In this document: piece by piece, positions 44,958 through 54,626 of the stretch
Position numbering within the stretch: the stretch's first letter is position 1
Layout of the letters: each line of letters begins with the position of its first letter
Source of the DNA: Campylobacter sp. RM16192
GTDB taxonomy: Bacteria > Campylobacterota > Campylobacteria > Campylobacterales > Campylobacteraceae
Assembly (NCBI RefSeq): GCF_004803855.2
Contig: NZ_CP012552.1
Span: 1,674,001-1,738,000, forward strand
Direction: 5' to 3'
Length of the DNA stretch: 64,000 nt
Notes under the pieces: model-generated
What the model was told of the DNA's origin: nothing
The model's input: the letters and a program-made list of their open reading frames with translations, nothing else
Databases searched by the model: none
Made by a program: the position numbers and the translations under genes

Positions 44958-46333
44958 TTATCTGCCTTTTTTGTAGTTTTCTTAGGCTCTTTATCGGATT
45001 TTTCACTCTTCTCTTTTACAGGTTTTTTAGCCTCTTTTGTCTCATCTTTTTTATCAAACATTTCGTTAAAGAGCTTCTCTTCTATCATCGACATCTTAAT
45101 AGCTGGTAAAATTCCTTGATTTTTATAGTTTTCAAGGTGTTGTTTTGGATCAAGTCCTGAACGATACGCTTCAAAATAAATTGCTTGGATAAGTTCCTGA
45201 TCGCTTACAGTAACGCCTCTTTTGCGTGCAAGTTCATCTATAACAAACGTTAGTTTAACGCTCTTTATAGCATCTTCTCTATACTCTTCACGTTTATTTG
45301 TAAGAGCATCCTTATCCTCTCTAAATTTTTTCATATCATCTTCGCTAAAGCTTGCCCATGCATTTCTAAACTGCATATCAATCTCTTGCTCAACTATATT
45401 TTTAGGTATATCAAATTTATACTTCTCTACTATAGCTTCAGCAAATTTTGGTTTAAGCTCTTCATTTACAAGTTTAAATTGTTTATCAGCTCTGATCTGA
45501 TCTTTGATTCTCTCTTCAAGTAACTCAACACTTGCATTCTCTTCACTTGGCATAAGTTGTTTTAGCAACTCTTCACTAATCTCATTTGGCACATTTTTGC
45601 CTTGAATTTCGTGTAATTTTACTTTAAATACAGCCGCTTTACCTGCTAAATTTGGCGCACCATATTCAGCCGGGAACGTTACTTGCACATCTTTTTCTTC
45701 GCCAATTTTTAGACCGATCATACCATCTTCAAATCCAGGTATAAACTGGCCTGAACCAATCTCAAGCACATAGCCTTCAGCCTTACCGCCGTCAAACGCA
45801 ACGCCATCCACAAAGCCCTCAAAGTCAAATTTAGCGAAGTCACCTTTTTCTAGTTCTTTTTTATCAACTTTTTCAAGTGGAGCTACCATCTTTAAAAGCT
45901 CATCTTTTTTATCATCAATCTCTTTTTTCATTACGCGAGGAGTTGAAAATTCAGGTATAAGCTCTTCATAACCGTCTAAATTTACAACAGGCTTAAATGA
46001 AATTTCAATCTCGGCATCAATACCGCCATTTTCTCTCTCGAATTTTACGAACATAGGCTCGCCGATAACTTCATCGTTAGATCTTTTTAGCTCTTTTAAA
46101 GCCACATCAAACACATCTTTTAAAGCGTCTTGCTCTGCATCTTGAGTTAGCTCTTTTTCATAGCGTTTTAAAACAACATTAACAGGTACTTTTCCGGCTC
46201 TAAAGCCATCGATTTTCATATTTTTAGCTGCTTTTTTTGCAAGATTTTCAAGCTTTGATTTTACCTCGTCGCTTGTAATTTTTGCCGTTACTGAAGCGTT
46301 AGCAGTATCTATAACTTTGGTTTTGATTTCCAT
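44954..46333 (-). CDS. tig: Trigger factor
   Basis: 459-residue ribosome-associated chaperone and peptidyl-prolyl isomerase. The ribosome-binding loop is visible as [16 protein letters not shown] (about 43-58), the FKBP-like domain as [21 protein letters not shown] (about 162-182) with [15 protein letters not shown], and the C-terminal arm domain is long and helical with a Lys/Glu-rich tail. ATG start with AAGGAAATAG just upstream. Divergent from folE across a 133-bp promoter region. Confidence 0.96.
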   Translation of the reverse strand: MEIKTKVIDTANASVTAKITSDEVKSKLENLAKKAAKNMKIDGFRAGKVPVNVVLKRYEKELTQDAEQDALKDVFDVALKELKRSNDEVIGEPMFVKFERENGGIDAEIEISFKPVVNLDGYEELIPEFSTPRVMKKEIDDKKDELLKMVAPLEKVDKKELEKGDFAKFDFEGFVDGVAFDGGKAEGYVLEIGSGQFIPGFEDGMIGLKIGEEKDVQVTFPAEYGAPNLAGKAAVFKVKLHEIQGKNVPNEISEELLKQLMPSEENASVELLEERIKDQIRADKQFKLVNEELKPKFAEAIVEKYKFDIPKNIVEQEIDMQFRNAWASFSEDDMKKFREDKDALTNKREEYREDAIKSVKLTFVIDELARKRGVTVSDQELIQAIYFEAYRSGLDPKQHLENYKNQGILPAIKMSMIEEKLFNEMFDKKDETKEAKKPVKEKSEKSDKEPKKTTKKADK

Positions 46334-46466
46334 CTATTTCCTTTTAAAAGTAAAAATTTTCTAACGAATATATCAAAATTTTCCTTATTAGTTGTATAAA
46401 TTTGAAATTTATCAATGCAAAAGGCGCTTTGATGTAAAATGTTACTAAATTTCAAGGAAAGTAAAA

Positions 46467-47054
46467 ATGCAAGAAAACAATAATCAAGCTCGCTTTGAAA
46501 GTTCAGTAAAAAACATGCTTGAAATAATCGGAGAAGATGTAAATCGTGAAGGGCTTATAAAGACTCCTGAGAGGGTTTTTAAAGCCTTTAAATTTCTAAC
46601 TCAAGGATATGAGCAAGATCCAAAAACTGTATTAAACGATGCGCTTTTTGAAAGCTCAAACAATGAAATGGTCATGATGAGAGATATTGAGTTTTATAGC
46701 CTTTGCGAGCATCATTTATTGCCTATTATCGGGCGAGTTCATGTCGCATATATCCCAAACGGCAGGGTTGTGGGACTTAGTAAAATTCCGCGCATGGTAA
46801 ATATTTTTGCTAGAAGACTTCAAATTCAAGAGCAAATGACCGAGCAGATCGCAAGCGCTATTCAAGATGTGATAAAACCTAAAGGAGTAGGAGTAGTCAT
46901 TGAAGCAAGGCATATGTGTGTTGAGATGAGAGGCGTTGAAAAGATAAACTCAACTACGACAACTTCGGCACTTAGAGGGTGTTTTATAAAAGATACCGAT
47001 ACTCGCAAAGAGTTTTTCTCGCTCATAAATTCTCCTAAAGAGGTAAGATTCTAG
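46467..47054 (+). CDS. folE: GTP cyclohydrolase I
   Basis: 195-residue enzyme converting GTP to dihydroneopterin triphosphate in folate synthesis. Zinc and active-site residues lie in the [20 protein letters not shown] segment (about 80-99) and [14 protein letters not shown] (about 150-163), with [15 protein letters not shown] for substrate binding. Length typical, ATG start with AAGGA. Its TAG stop shares one base with the GTG start of fliI. Confidence 0.97.
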   Translation: MQENNNQARFESSVKNMLEIIGEDVNREGLIKTPERVFKAFKFLTQGYEQDPKTVLNDALFESSNNEMVMMRDIEFYSLCEHHLLPIIGRVHVAYIPNGRVVGLSKIPRMVNIFARRLQIQEQMTEQIASAIQDVIKPKGVGVVIEARHMCVEMRGVEKINSTTTTSALRGCFIKDTDTRKEFFSLINSPKEVRF

Positions 47055-48358
47055 TGAGTTTAGAGCGCTTAAAATCTAAGCTTAACTCAAATTTATCCCT
47101 TTCAAACGTATTTGGAGTGATAAATAAAATTTCATCAACTACCATTGAAATTTCAGGACTTAGACCAAGCATAGGCGATATAGTGCAGATCGTGGCTCGC
47201 GATAAGAGCAAAAGAGGTCTTGGAATGGTAACTGAAATCAAGCAGGATGGAGCCTTTATATCGCCATTTGGCTTTGTCGAGGGCTATAAGATAGGAGATC
47301 TTGTATATCTTAGCGATCAAGGGATGAAAATTCCAGTCGGAGATGCTCTTCTTGGACGCGTTGTCGATCCGTTTATGAATCCAAAAGACGGCAAAGGCGC
47401 AATATATGCAGATAAATTTGTGCCTATCATGAAAGCTCCAATTGACGCGATGAAAAGGGGGCTAATAGATGAGGTATTTAGCGTAGGAGTCAAGAGCATA
47501 GATGGACTTTTAACTTGCGGTAAAGGCCAAAAACTTGGAATTTTCGCAGGAAGCGGGGTTGGTAAAAGCACCCTAATGGGAATGATAGTAAAAAACTCCG
47601 AAGCTCCTATTAAAGTAGTTGCCCTTATAGGTGAGCGTGGGCGCGAAGTTCCGGAATTTATCCAAAAGAACTTACACGGAGATCTAAGTGGAACCGTCTT
47701 AGTCGTAGCGACAAGCGATGATAGCCCTCTTATGCGAAAATACGGCGCATTTTGCGCTATGAGCGTAGCAGAATACTTCAAAAACCAAGGCAAAGATGTG
47801 CTGTTTATCATGGATAGCGTAACAAGATTTGCCATGGCTCAGCGCGAGATAGGACTAGCGCTTGGCGAGCCGCCTACGTCTAAAGGCTATCCACCTTCTG
47901 TGCTTACGTTGCTTCCTCAGCTTATGGAGCGGGCGGGCAAAGAGGAAGGAAAAGGCAGTATAACAGCGTTTTTTACGGTTTTGGTTGACGGCGATGATAT
48001 GAGCGATCCGATAGCAGATCAAAGCCGCTCGATACTAGACGGTCACATCGTGCTAAGTAGGGAATTAACAGACTTTGGAATTTATCCTCCGATAAATATC
48101 CTAAACTCGGCTTCGCGCGTGATGAACGATCTAATCACGCCTGAGCACAAAGCAAATATAGCCAAATTTAAGCGCTTCTACTCTCTAATAAAAGAAAACG
48201 AGGTTCTTCTTCGCATAGGAGCCTATCAAAAAGGCAACGATAAAGAGCTTGATACAGCAATCTCAAAACGTGAATTTATAGATAAATTTTTAAAACAAGA
48301 CGAGGATGCTGGCTTTAGTTTTGAGCAAACGAAACATATGCTTAGTGAGATAAACTAA
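47054..48358 (+). CDS. fliI: Flagellar type III export ATPase FliI
   Basis: 434-residue F1-beta-like ATPase powering flagellar protein export. Walker A GIFAGSGVGKSTLM (about 170-183), Walker B VLFIMDSVTRFAMAQREIG (about 252-270), and the family-specific LGEPPTSKGYPPSVLTLLPQ. GTG start at 47054, overlapping the folE stop by one base, with GAGG upstream. folE-fliI adjacency is conserved in Campylobacter. Confidence 0.97.
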   Translation: MSLERLKSKLNSNLSLSNVFGVINKISSTTIEISGLRPSIGDIVQIVARDKSKRGLGMVTEIKQDGAFISPFGFVEGYKIGDLVYLSDQGMKIPVGDALLGRVVDPFMNPKDGKGAIYADKFVPIMKAPIDAMKRGLIDEVFSVGVKSIDGLLTCGKGQKLGIFAGSGVGKSTLMGMIVKNSEAPIKVVALIGERGREVPEFIQKNLHGDLSGTVLVVATSDDSPLMRKYGAFCAMSVAEYFKNQGKDVLFIMDSVTRFAMAQREIGLALGEPPTSKGYPPSVLTLLPQLMERAGKEEGKGSITAFFTVLVDGDDMSDPIADQSRSILDGHIVLSRELTDFGIYPPINILNSASRVMNDLITPEHKANIAKFKRFYSLIKENEVLLRIGAYQKGNDKELDTAISKREFIDKFLKQDEDAGFSFEQTKHMLSEIN

Positions 48359-49878
<1,520 letters not shown>

Positions 49879-49950
49879 TAAAATTTAGAAATTTAAAAGA
49901 AAGAGAGAGGTAGTTTAGCTAAGTAGCTAACAGACCTAAAAAGGAATAAA

Positions 49951-50943
49951 ATGGCAAAACACGATTTAATAGGCGGCTCGATTTGGGATGAGTACTCACA
50001 AAAAGTTCAAGACCTGATGAACAGCCCTCGCAATATGGGACAAATCACGGAAGAAGAGGCAAAAGAGCGTGCCGGTAAGCTGATAGTAGCTGATTTTGGC
50101 GCTGAGAGCTGCGGCGATGCGGTGAGATTATACTGGCTGGTAGACGAAAAGACCGACATCATCATGGATGCGAAATTTAAAAGCTTTGGCTGTGGCACGG
50201 CGATAGCAAGCTCGGACACTATGGCTGAGCTTTGTATAGGAAAAACAGTTGATGAGGCAGTTAAGATCACAAACATAGACGTAGAAAAAGCGATGAGAGA
50301 TGACCCTTACACTCCTGCGGTTCCGCCTCAAAAGATGCACTGCTCGGTTATGGCTTACGACGTTATCAAGGCAGCTGCGGCAAGTTACAAAGGCGTGGAT
50401 CCTGATCATTTTGAAGATGAGATCATCGTATGTGAGTGCGCCCGCATAAGCCTTGGCACGATTCGCGATGTAATCAGAATGAATGACTTAAAAACGGTCG
50501 AAGAGATAACTCAATATACCAAAGCGGGTGCATTTTGTAAATCTTGCATTAAGCCGGGCGGACATGAAAAAAGAGAGTATTATCTAGTCGATATCCTAGC
50601 GGAAACCAGAGCGCAGATGGAAGCTGAAAAGCTAAAAGCTATCGCGGATGCTAAAATTTCAGGCAATGATTCTGATCTAGCATTTGAAGAGCTTACGGTA
50701 GTTGGTCAGCTTAAAGCGGTTGAAGCGGTTATAGATGCCGAAATTCGCCCTATGCTTATGATGGATGGGGGCAATATGGAGATCCTTGACATCAAGAAAA
50801 ACGACAAAGGCATCATCGATATCTACATCCGCTATCTTGGAGCATGCTCGGGATGCGCAAGCGGAGCAGGCGGAACGCTATATGCGATAGAAGCTGTTTT
50901 GCAGCAAAATTTGAGTCCAAATATTAGAGTCTTACCTATATAA
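49951..50943 (+). CDS. nifU: NifU Fe-S cluster scaffold
   Basis: 330-residue three-domain scaffold. The IscU-like N-terminal domain has ESCGDAVRLYW, SFGCGTAIASSD and MHCSV with three cluster cysteines. The central BFD-like [2Fe-2S] domain has CECARISLGTIRDVI and AFCKSCIKPGG (about 154-190). The C-terminal Nfu domain has ACSGCASGAGGTLYAIE (CXXC, near 300). ATG start, 72 bp after nifS. A hairpin follows the stop. Confidence 0.95.
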   Translation: MAKHDLIGGSIWDEYSQKVQDLMNSPRNMGQITEEEAKERAGKLIVADFGAESCGDAVRLYWLVDEKTDIIMDAKFKSFGCGTAIASSDTMAELCIGKTVDEAVKITNIDVEKAMRDDPYTPAVPPQKMHCSVMAYDVIKAAAASYKGVDPDHFEDEIIVCECARISLGTIRDVIRMNDLKTVEEITQYTKAGAFCKSCIKPGGHEKREYYLVDILAETRAQMEAEKLKAIADAKISGNDSDLAFEELTVVGQLKAVEAVIDAEIRPMLMMDGGNMEILDIKKNDKGIIDIYIRYLGACSGCASGAGGTLYAIEAVLQQNLSPNIRVLPI

Positions 50944-50950
50944 TAATATT

Positions 50951-50982
50951 TTTCTAAGAGGTCAAATTTGACTTCTTAGAAA
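50951..50982 (+). terminator. Terminator after nifU
   Basis: A near-perfect 32-bp palindrome, TTTCTAAGAGGTCAAA joined to TTTGACTTCTTAGAAA, with one G-U pair, eight bases after the nifU stop. Confidence 0.7.
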
Positions 50983-51079
50983 TCTAACAAAATCAATCAT
51001 TAAACACACACTATTTCTTTAAAAAATACCAAATAAAATAACTTTTATTCAAATTTTACAAAATCTATTCTCTGATTTT

Positions 51080-51139
51080 TAACTTCACTACACAAATTTC
51101 AAGACACTAAAATTATAATTTCTATTATTCTAACTTTTT
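51080..51139. repeat. 60-bp dispersed repeat, copy 2
   Basis: Identical over 60 bases and same orientation as 5411-5470. It sits in the 320-bp non-coding gap between the nifU terminator and mop, which otherwise shows only A/T-rich DNA. Confidence 0.9.
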
Positions 51140-51304
51140 ATTTTACATTAAAATATACCATAAATTTAGGGCTTGAGAAATATTCTATATAGTGAATATT
51201 AAGTTATATTTTTATATAAGCATCTTTTAAGTTTCATTTAAAATTATACATGTAAGATTCTGCATGAGATTTAAAAAATCCAATAAACTTTAAAAGGAAA
51301 TAAC

Positions 51305-51727
51305 ATGTCATTAAGTGCAAGAAATCAGCTTCAAGCTAAAATCACAGAGCTTAAAACAGGTGCAGTAAACTCATTAGTAGTTGCTAGTCTAAAAGGTGGA
51401 GAGATTGTAAAGGCTACTGTTACAGTAGATTCTCAAAACGAACTAGATCTTAAAGTAGGTAAAGAGGTAGTTTATATATTTAAAGCTTCTAGCATTATAG
51501 TTGCTAAGGGTGATAATAAATTAAAACTAAGTGCAACAAACCAAATCAAAGGTAAAGTTGCAGAGGTTAAACTAGGCGCAGTAAATGCAGAAATAGATAT
51601 CGAGATAGCTGGTGGAGATAAGCTAAGCGCTATTATTACAAACGAATCTGCTAAGAATCTAGCTCTTAAAGCAGGTGATGAAGTAGTTGCTGTTATTAAA
51701 GCAAGCCAAATCATCATTGGTGCTTAA
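51305..51727 (+). CDS. Molybdenum-pterin/molybdate-binding protein (tandem Mop/TOBE)
   Basis: 140-residue protein made of two similar Mop (TOBE) units: residues about 2-68 (LSARNQLQAKITELKTGAVN, VVYIFKASSIIVA) and about 71-138 (LSATNQIKGKVAEVKLGAVN, VVAVIKASQIIIG). Such di-Mop proteins assemble into rings that store molybdate or tungstate. AAAGGAAATAAC precedes the ATG. Monocistronic; ends four bases from the convergent truncated TonB receptor. Confidence 0.92.
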   Translation: MSLSARNQLQAKITELKTGAVNSLVVASLKGGEIVKATVTVDSQNELDLKVGKEVVYIFKASSIIVAKGDNKLKLSATNQIKGKVAEVKLGAVNAEIDIEIAGGDKLSAIITNESAKNLALKAGDEVVAVIKASQIIIGA

Positions 51728-51730
51728 TAA

Positions 51731-52351
51731 TTATATTATTCTATCATTTGAAAGCTGTTGACCATTATCCTCCATGAAGCTTCCGCCTGCCTGGACATAA
51801 AACAACTCTTGCCTTGAGCCTATATTAAAGTCAAAGTTATTTCCGTAAGTTTTACTACTTTTTCCGGTCTCAAATCCATATCCCAGGCTACCCTCAAGCT
51901 CTTTGGTCGGTTTTTTAGATACTAAATTTATCGCTCCGCCCATAGTATTTGCACCATAAAGTACGCTACTTGAGCCTTTTGATATATTTATCTGACTTAA
52001 ATCAAAAGTGGTAAAGCGTCCAAAGTCAGCAGTCCCATCATAAGGTATATAAACAGGAATTCCATCTATAAAAAGTGGAACTCTACGAGCGTCAAAGCAG
52101 CGAACATAAAAATTCTGCTCTGCTCTTGGTCCCTTTTTGTTTACATAAACACCAGGCGTCATATAAGCTACTTCAGATAGTCTCTTAACTTGATTTTTTT
52201 GCATCTGCTCACTATCTACCACAACTACGTTGGCATCACTTTTTTGGCTACCGCCAGCAAGCTTAGATACAAATTCTACCTGACCAAGCTCAAAAACTTC
52301 AGCATGAAGTGCCAAGGCGACACTACAAGCAATCAAAGCTGTTTTTTTCAT
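51731..52351 (-). pseudogene. TonB-dependent receptor truncated after the plug domain
   Basis: 206 residues. Signal peptide (about 1-17), then a TonB-receptor plug: VVVVDSEQMQKNQVKRLSEV, TPGVYVNKKGPRAEQNFYVR, FIDGIPVYIPYDGT, and ISKGSSSVLYGANTMGGAIN. Only the first barrel strands follow (GSLGYGFETGKSS, FYVQAGGSFMEDNGQQLSND) before a stop, whereas full receptors have 600-700 residues. An outer-membrane channel is therefore impossible. The ribosome site (AGGAG) and signal peptide are intact. The junction is right at the convergent mop gene, suggesting a deletion that removed the barrel. Confidence 0.85.
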
Positions 52352-52518
52352 TTAAACTCCTACTATATATTTTTTATATTTTTAAAAATACGATTAATAC
52401 TAGCTTTAAAAATATAAAATATTAAAAAATAATTTTATTTTATAAATATTTAAAAGTAGATAAAATATGTGATTTGAATTCATTTATAGATATATTTTGT
52501 ATAAATTTTAAAGATAAA

Positions 52519-53019
52519 TTATATGTTGCAACTTTTTAAATCCAGGCTCTTTCCTGCAAATTTTCTCTCTATAATCAAAACAAGAGCATAAAAAATCTTC
52601 TCATCATTTAGCTTGGTAATTTGTCTTAAGGTTTGATCTTTGTTATTTAGCTTTACCCCGCCATCTCTTAAGATGCCAACCAACTCATCGGCATCTAAAT
52701 TTAGAGTATTTGCAACGCTACTTATAGTGTGGTCTTCAAGAGCCATAATAAGCCTATCCATATTGCAATAAGATGGATTTTTTCGTTTCAAAACCACATC
52801 TAAAAATTCATTTGCAAGCTTTACTAGCTTTCTTCTTTTTATAATTATATGCAAAACAGCGATTACAGGGATACTAAAACCACAAATTTTATGCAAACTC
52901 ATAAAAAATTCCGTGTAGTCCCCATTTGCAAATTTAAATCCTGAATATGTCAAAATAGAAATTCCTAAAAACAAAAATACAATAAGTAAAAATTTATAAA
53001 CTATTTTAACTTTAAACAC
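52519..53019 (-). CDS. Small membrane protein of unknown function
   Basis: 166 residues with two N-terminal transmembrane helices (about 8-30 and 44-62); the second begins SLHKICGFSIPVIAVLHIII, with His at each end of the helix in a spacing seen in haem-binding cytochrome b-like proteins. A cytoplasmic helical domain follows (EDHTISSVANTLNLDADELVG, like a small helix-turn-helix). No family assigned. The gene overlaps the Cys-containing small gene upstream by 19 bases and ends about 170 bp before the truncated TonB receptor. Confidence 0.7.
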   Translation of the reverse strand: MFKVKIVYKFLLIVFLFLGISILTYSGFKFANGDYTEFFMSLHKICGFSIPVIAVLHIIIKRRKLVKLANEFLDVVLKRKNPSYCNMDRLIMALEDHTISSVANTLNLDADELVGILRDGGVKLNNKDQTLRQITKLNDEKIFYALVLIIERKFAGKSLDLKSCNI

Positions 53020-53210
53020 TCAAAGCTCTCCTTACTCCATCTTCTAAAAAGACAGTTATAGCAACTCTTTAGATAACTATCTACAAGCTCATCCTCATCG
53101 CTATCAGTTGTAAAAAACTCACACTTTACTGCCGTTTTCCTAGCATTTTCATAAGAAAATTTACCAAATAAAAAAACTCCGTCTAAGCTAAAATTTTGAA
53201 ATTTATCCAT
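53001..53210 (-). CDS. Small cysteine-containing protein of unknown function
   Basis: 69 residues, with SCYNCLFRRW and SFECLK near the C-terminus (CXXC plus one more Cys), which could bind a metal. No homologue recognised. Its ATG overlaps the stop of the DDTD gene by one base (TAATG), and its end overlaps the membrane-protein gene by 19, so translation is coupled across the three genes. Credible mainly because of this packing. Confidence 0.6.
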   Translation of the reverse strand: MDKFQNFSLDGVFLFGKFSYENARKTAVKCEFFTTDSDEDELVDSYLKSCYNCLFRRWSKESFECLKLK

Positions 53211-53941
53211 TAAAATTCTCTAAGTTCTTCTATATCGTATGGAATAAATTTTCCATTCTTATCAGATTTTACAAGCAAAACTGCTTTGAAATTTTTAACT
53301 ATCAACTTTAATTTCGATTTTGTAATTATCTTTTCTTTTTTATCAACGAGATTAAAATTTTCATCCAAAACCTCATCACAAAAGCCTAAATCCAAAAGCT
53401 CTTTTACACTCATCTCGTCTTTTGGCATCTTAGTTTTGCCTTTGACTCTGCCGTCGTTGCCATCAAGCCTTAAAGCTATACCGCTAAGCGTGCCTATTAT
53501 ACTATGTCCTGCATTTTTAAGCTCTTTTAGGTAGATATTTTGTTTAGCTGCCTCGCTATAAGCTTCATCTTTTGTTATATATTCGCATTTTGCTCTCTTG
53601 CCAAATTTTATAAACTCATTTATGTTTAAAATTTCATCTTCAAAAGCTATCGCGAATCCCGGCTCAGAGCTAGGAGCACTCTCGTCTATTAGTAGTTTTT
53701 CTACAAATTTAATTACTTTAACGAACTCATTTTCATCTAAATGTGTCGTAAAGCACATGGAGCTATTATGTGAGGTATAATTTATTCGCTCATCTATAAA
53801 AAGCTGATGACGACTCACAAAAGAGCATGGCGCAAAATTGCTATCTATAAACTCAGCCATCATCTCAGTTAGCATTCCGGTAGATTTAAGATATCCTATC
53901 TCGTCGGTATCATCTATGCTTATATAAATAACTCTTCTCAT
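53210..53941 (-). CDS. TiaS-like DDTD-motif protein
   Basis: 243 residues. The N-terminus YISIDDTDEIGYLKSTGML has an Asp-Asp-Thr-Asp motif (residues 10-13) like the ATP-binding TCKD domain of archaeal TiaS, which agmatinylates the wobble cytidine of tRNA-Ile2. The C-terminal OB/zinc domains of TiaS are missing. Bacteria use TilS for that tRNA, so the role must differ; a small-molecule kinase or ligase is possible. First gene of a coupled three-gene unit upstream of a TonB-receptor remnant. Family assignment is from motif memory. Confidence 0.6.
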   Translation of the reverse strand: MRRVIYISIDDTDEIGYLKSTGMLTEMMAEFIDSNFAPCSFVSRHQLFIDERINYTSHNSSMCFTTHLDENEFVKVIKFVEKLLIDESAPSSEPGFAIAFEDEILNINEFIKFGKRAKCEYITKDEAYSEAAKQNIYLKELKNAGHSIIGTLSGIALRLDGNDGRVKGKTKMPKDEMSVKELLDLGFCDEVLDENFNLVDKKEKIITKSKLKLIVKNFKAVLLVKSDKNGKFIPYDIEELREF

Positions 53942-54074
53942 AAAATTTAAACCTGCATAAAAATAATATTTATATTTTAAAATTTGTTTAGTAGATTTTG
54001 GCTGAATTTAATTTGAAAAAATATCAAATTCATACTTATATTGTAAAATACTAAAAAATCAAAAAAGGGAAAAT

Positions 54075-54626
54075 ATGTCTTTTCAAGAAATCTTACAAAA
54101 ATCTACTAAAAAACTTCTAATAACTATCGCTTTAATAGTCCATATAGCATTGGCGGTAGTAGTAAATTACTCGTTTCCTCATTATGAAACGGCTTTAATA
54201 ACCGGAGGAGAGGTAAAAAGAGTAGATAAAGACGGTCTAATAAACGGAGAAAATCCTGCCGACGGGCCAACTAGAGATGTCTATTTCATATACACCCAAG
54301 AGATAAATGGCACAAAAGTAATGACTTATAGAAACGAAGATACAGGATTTGGCTTTCCGTTTTATTTTAAATTTAATTCGGCTGATCTTCAAGCAATGGC
54401 GCAAAGTTTTGCGATAAGCCAAAAGAAAGTACAGATAAAATACTATGGATGGAGAATAACTATACTGGATAAATTTAGAAATGCGGTTTCAGTAAAAGAG
54501 CTTAAAAATGGCGAAACCGGATCAAATCCTATCATGAGCTATATATTCTACGCTCTAATCTTTATATCTTTTTTATTTTTCGTAATATTAATAAGAAAGA
54601 TATTTGATAAACGTATTAAATTATAG
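54075..54626 (+). CDS. DUF1523 family membrane protein
   Basis: 183 residues with one helix at each end (about 14-32 and 155-175), and a periplasmic domain between (HYETALITGGEVKRVDKDG, TRDVYFIYTQE, NEDTGFGFPFYFKFNSADLQ). The arrangement matches DUF1523, of unknown function. AAAGGGAAAAT lies just upstream of the ATG. Convergent with the EAL gene, overlapping by six bases. Confidence 0.8.
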   Translation: MSFQEILQKSTKKLLITIALIVHIALAVVVNYSFPHYETALITGGEVKRVDKDGLINGENPADGPTRDVYFIYTQEINGTKVMTYRNEDTGFGFPFYFKFNSADLQAMAQSFAISQKKVQIKYYGWRITILDKFRNAVSVKELKNGETGSNPIMSYIFYALIFISFLFFVILIRKIFDKRIKL

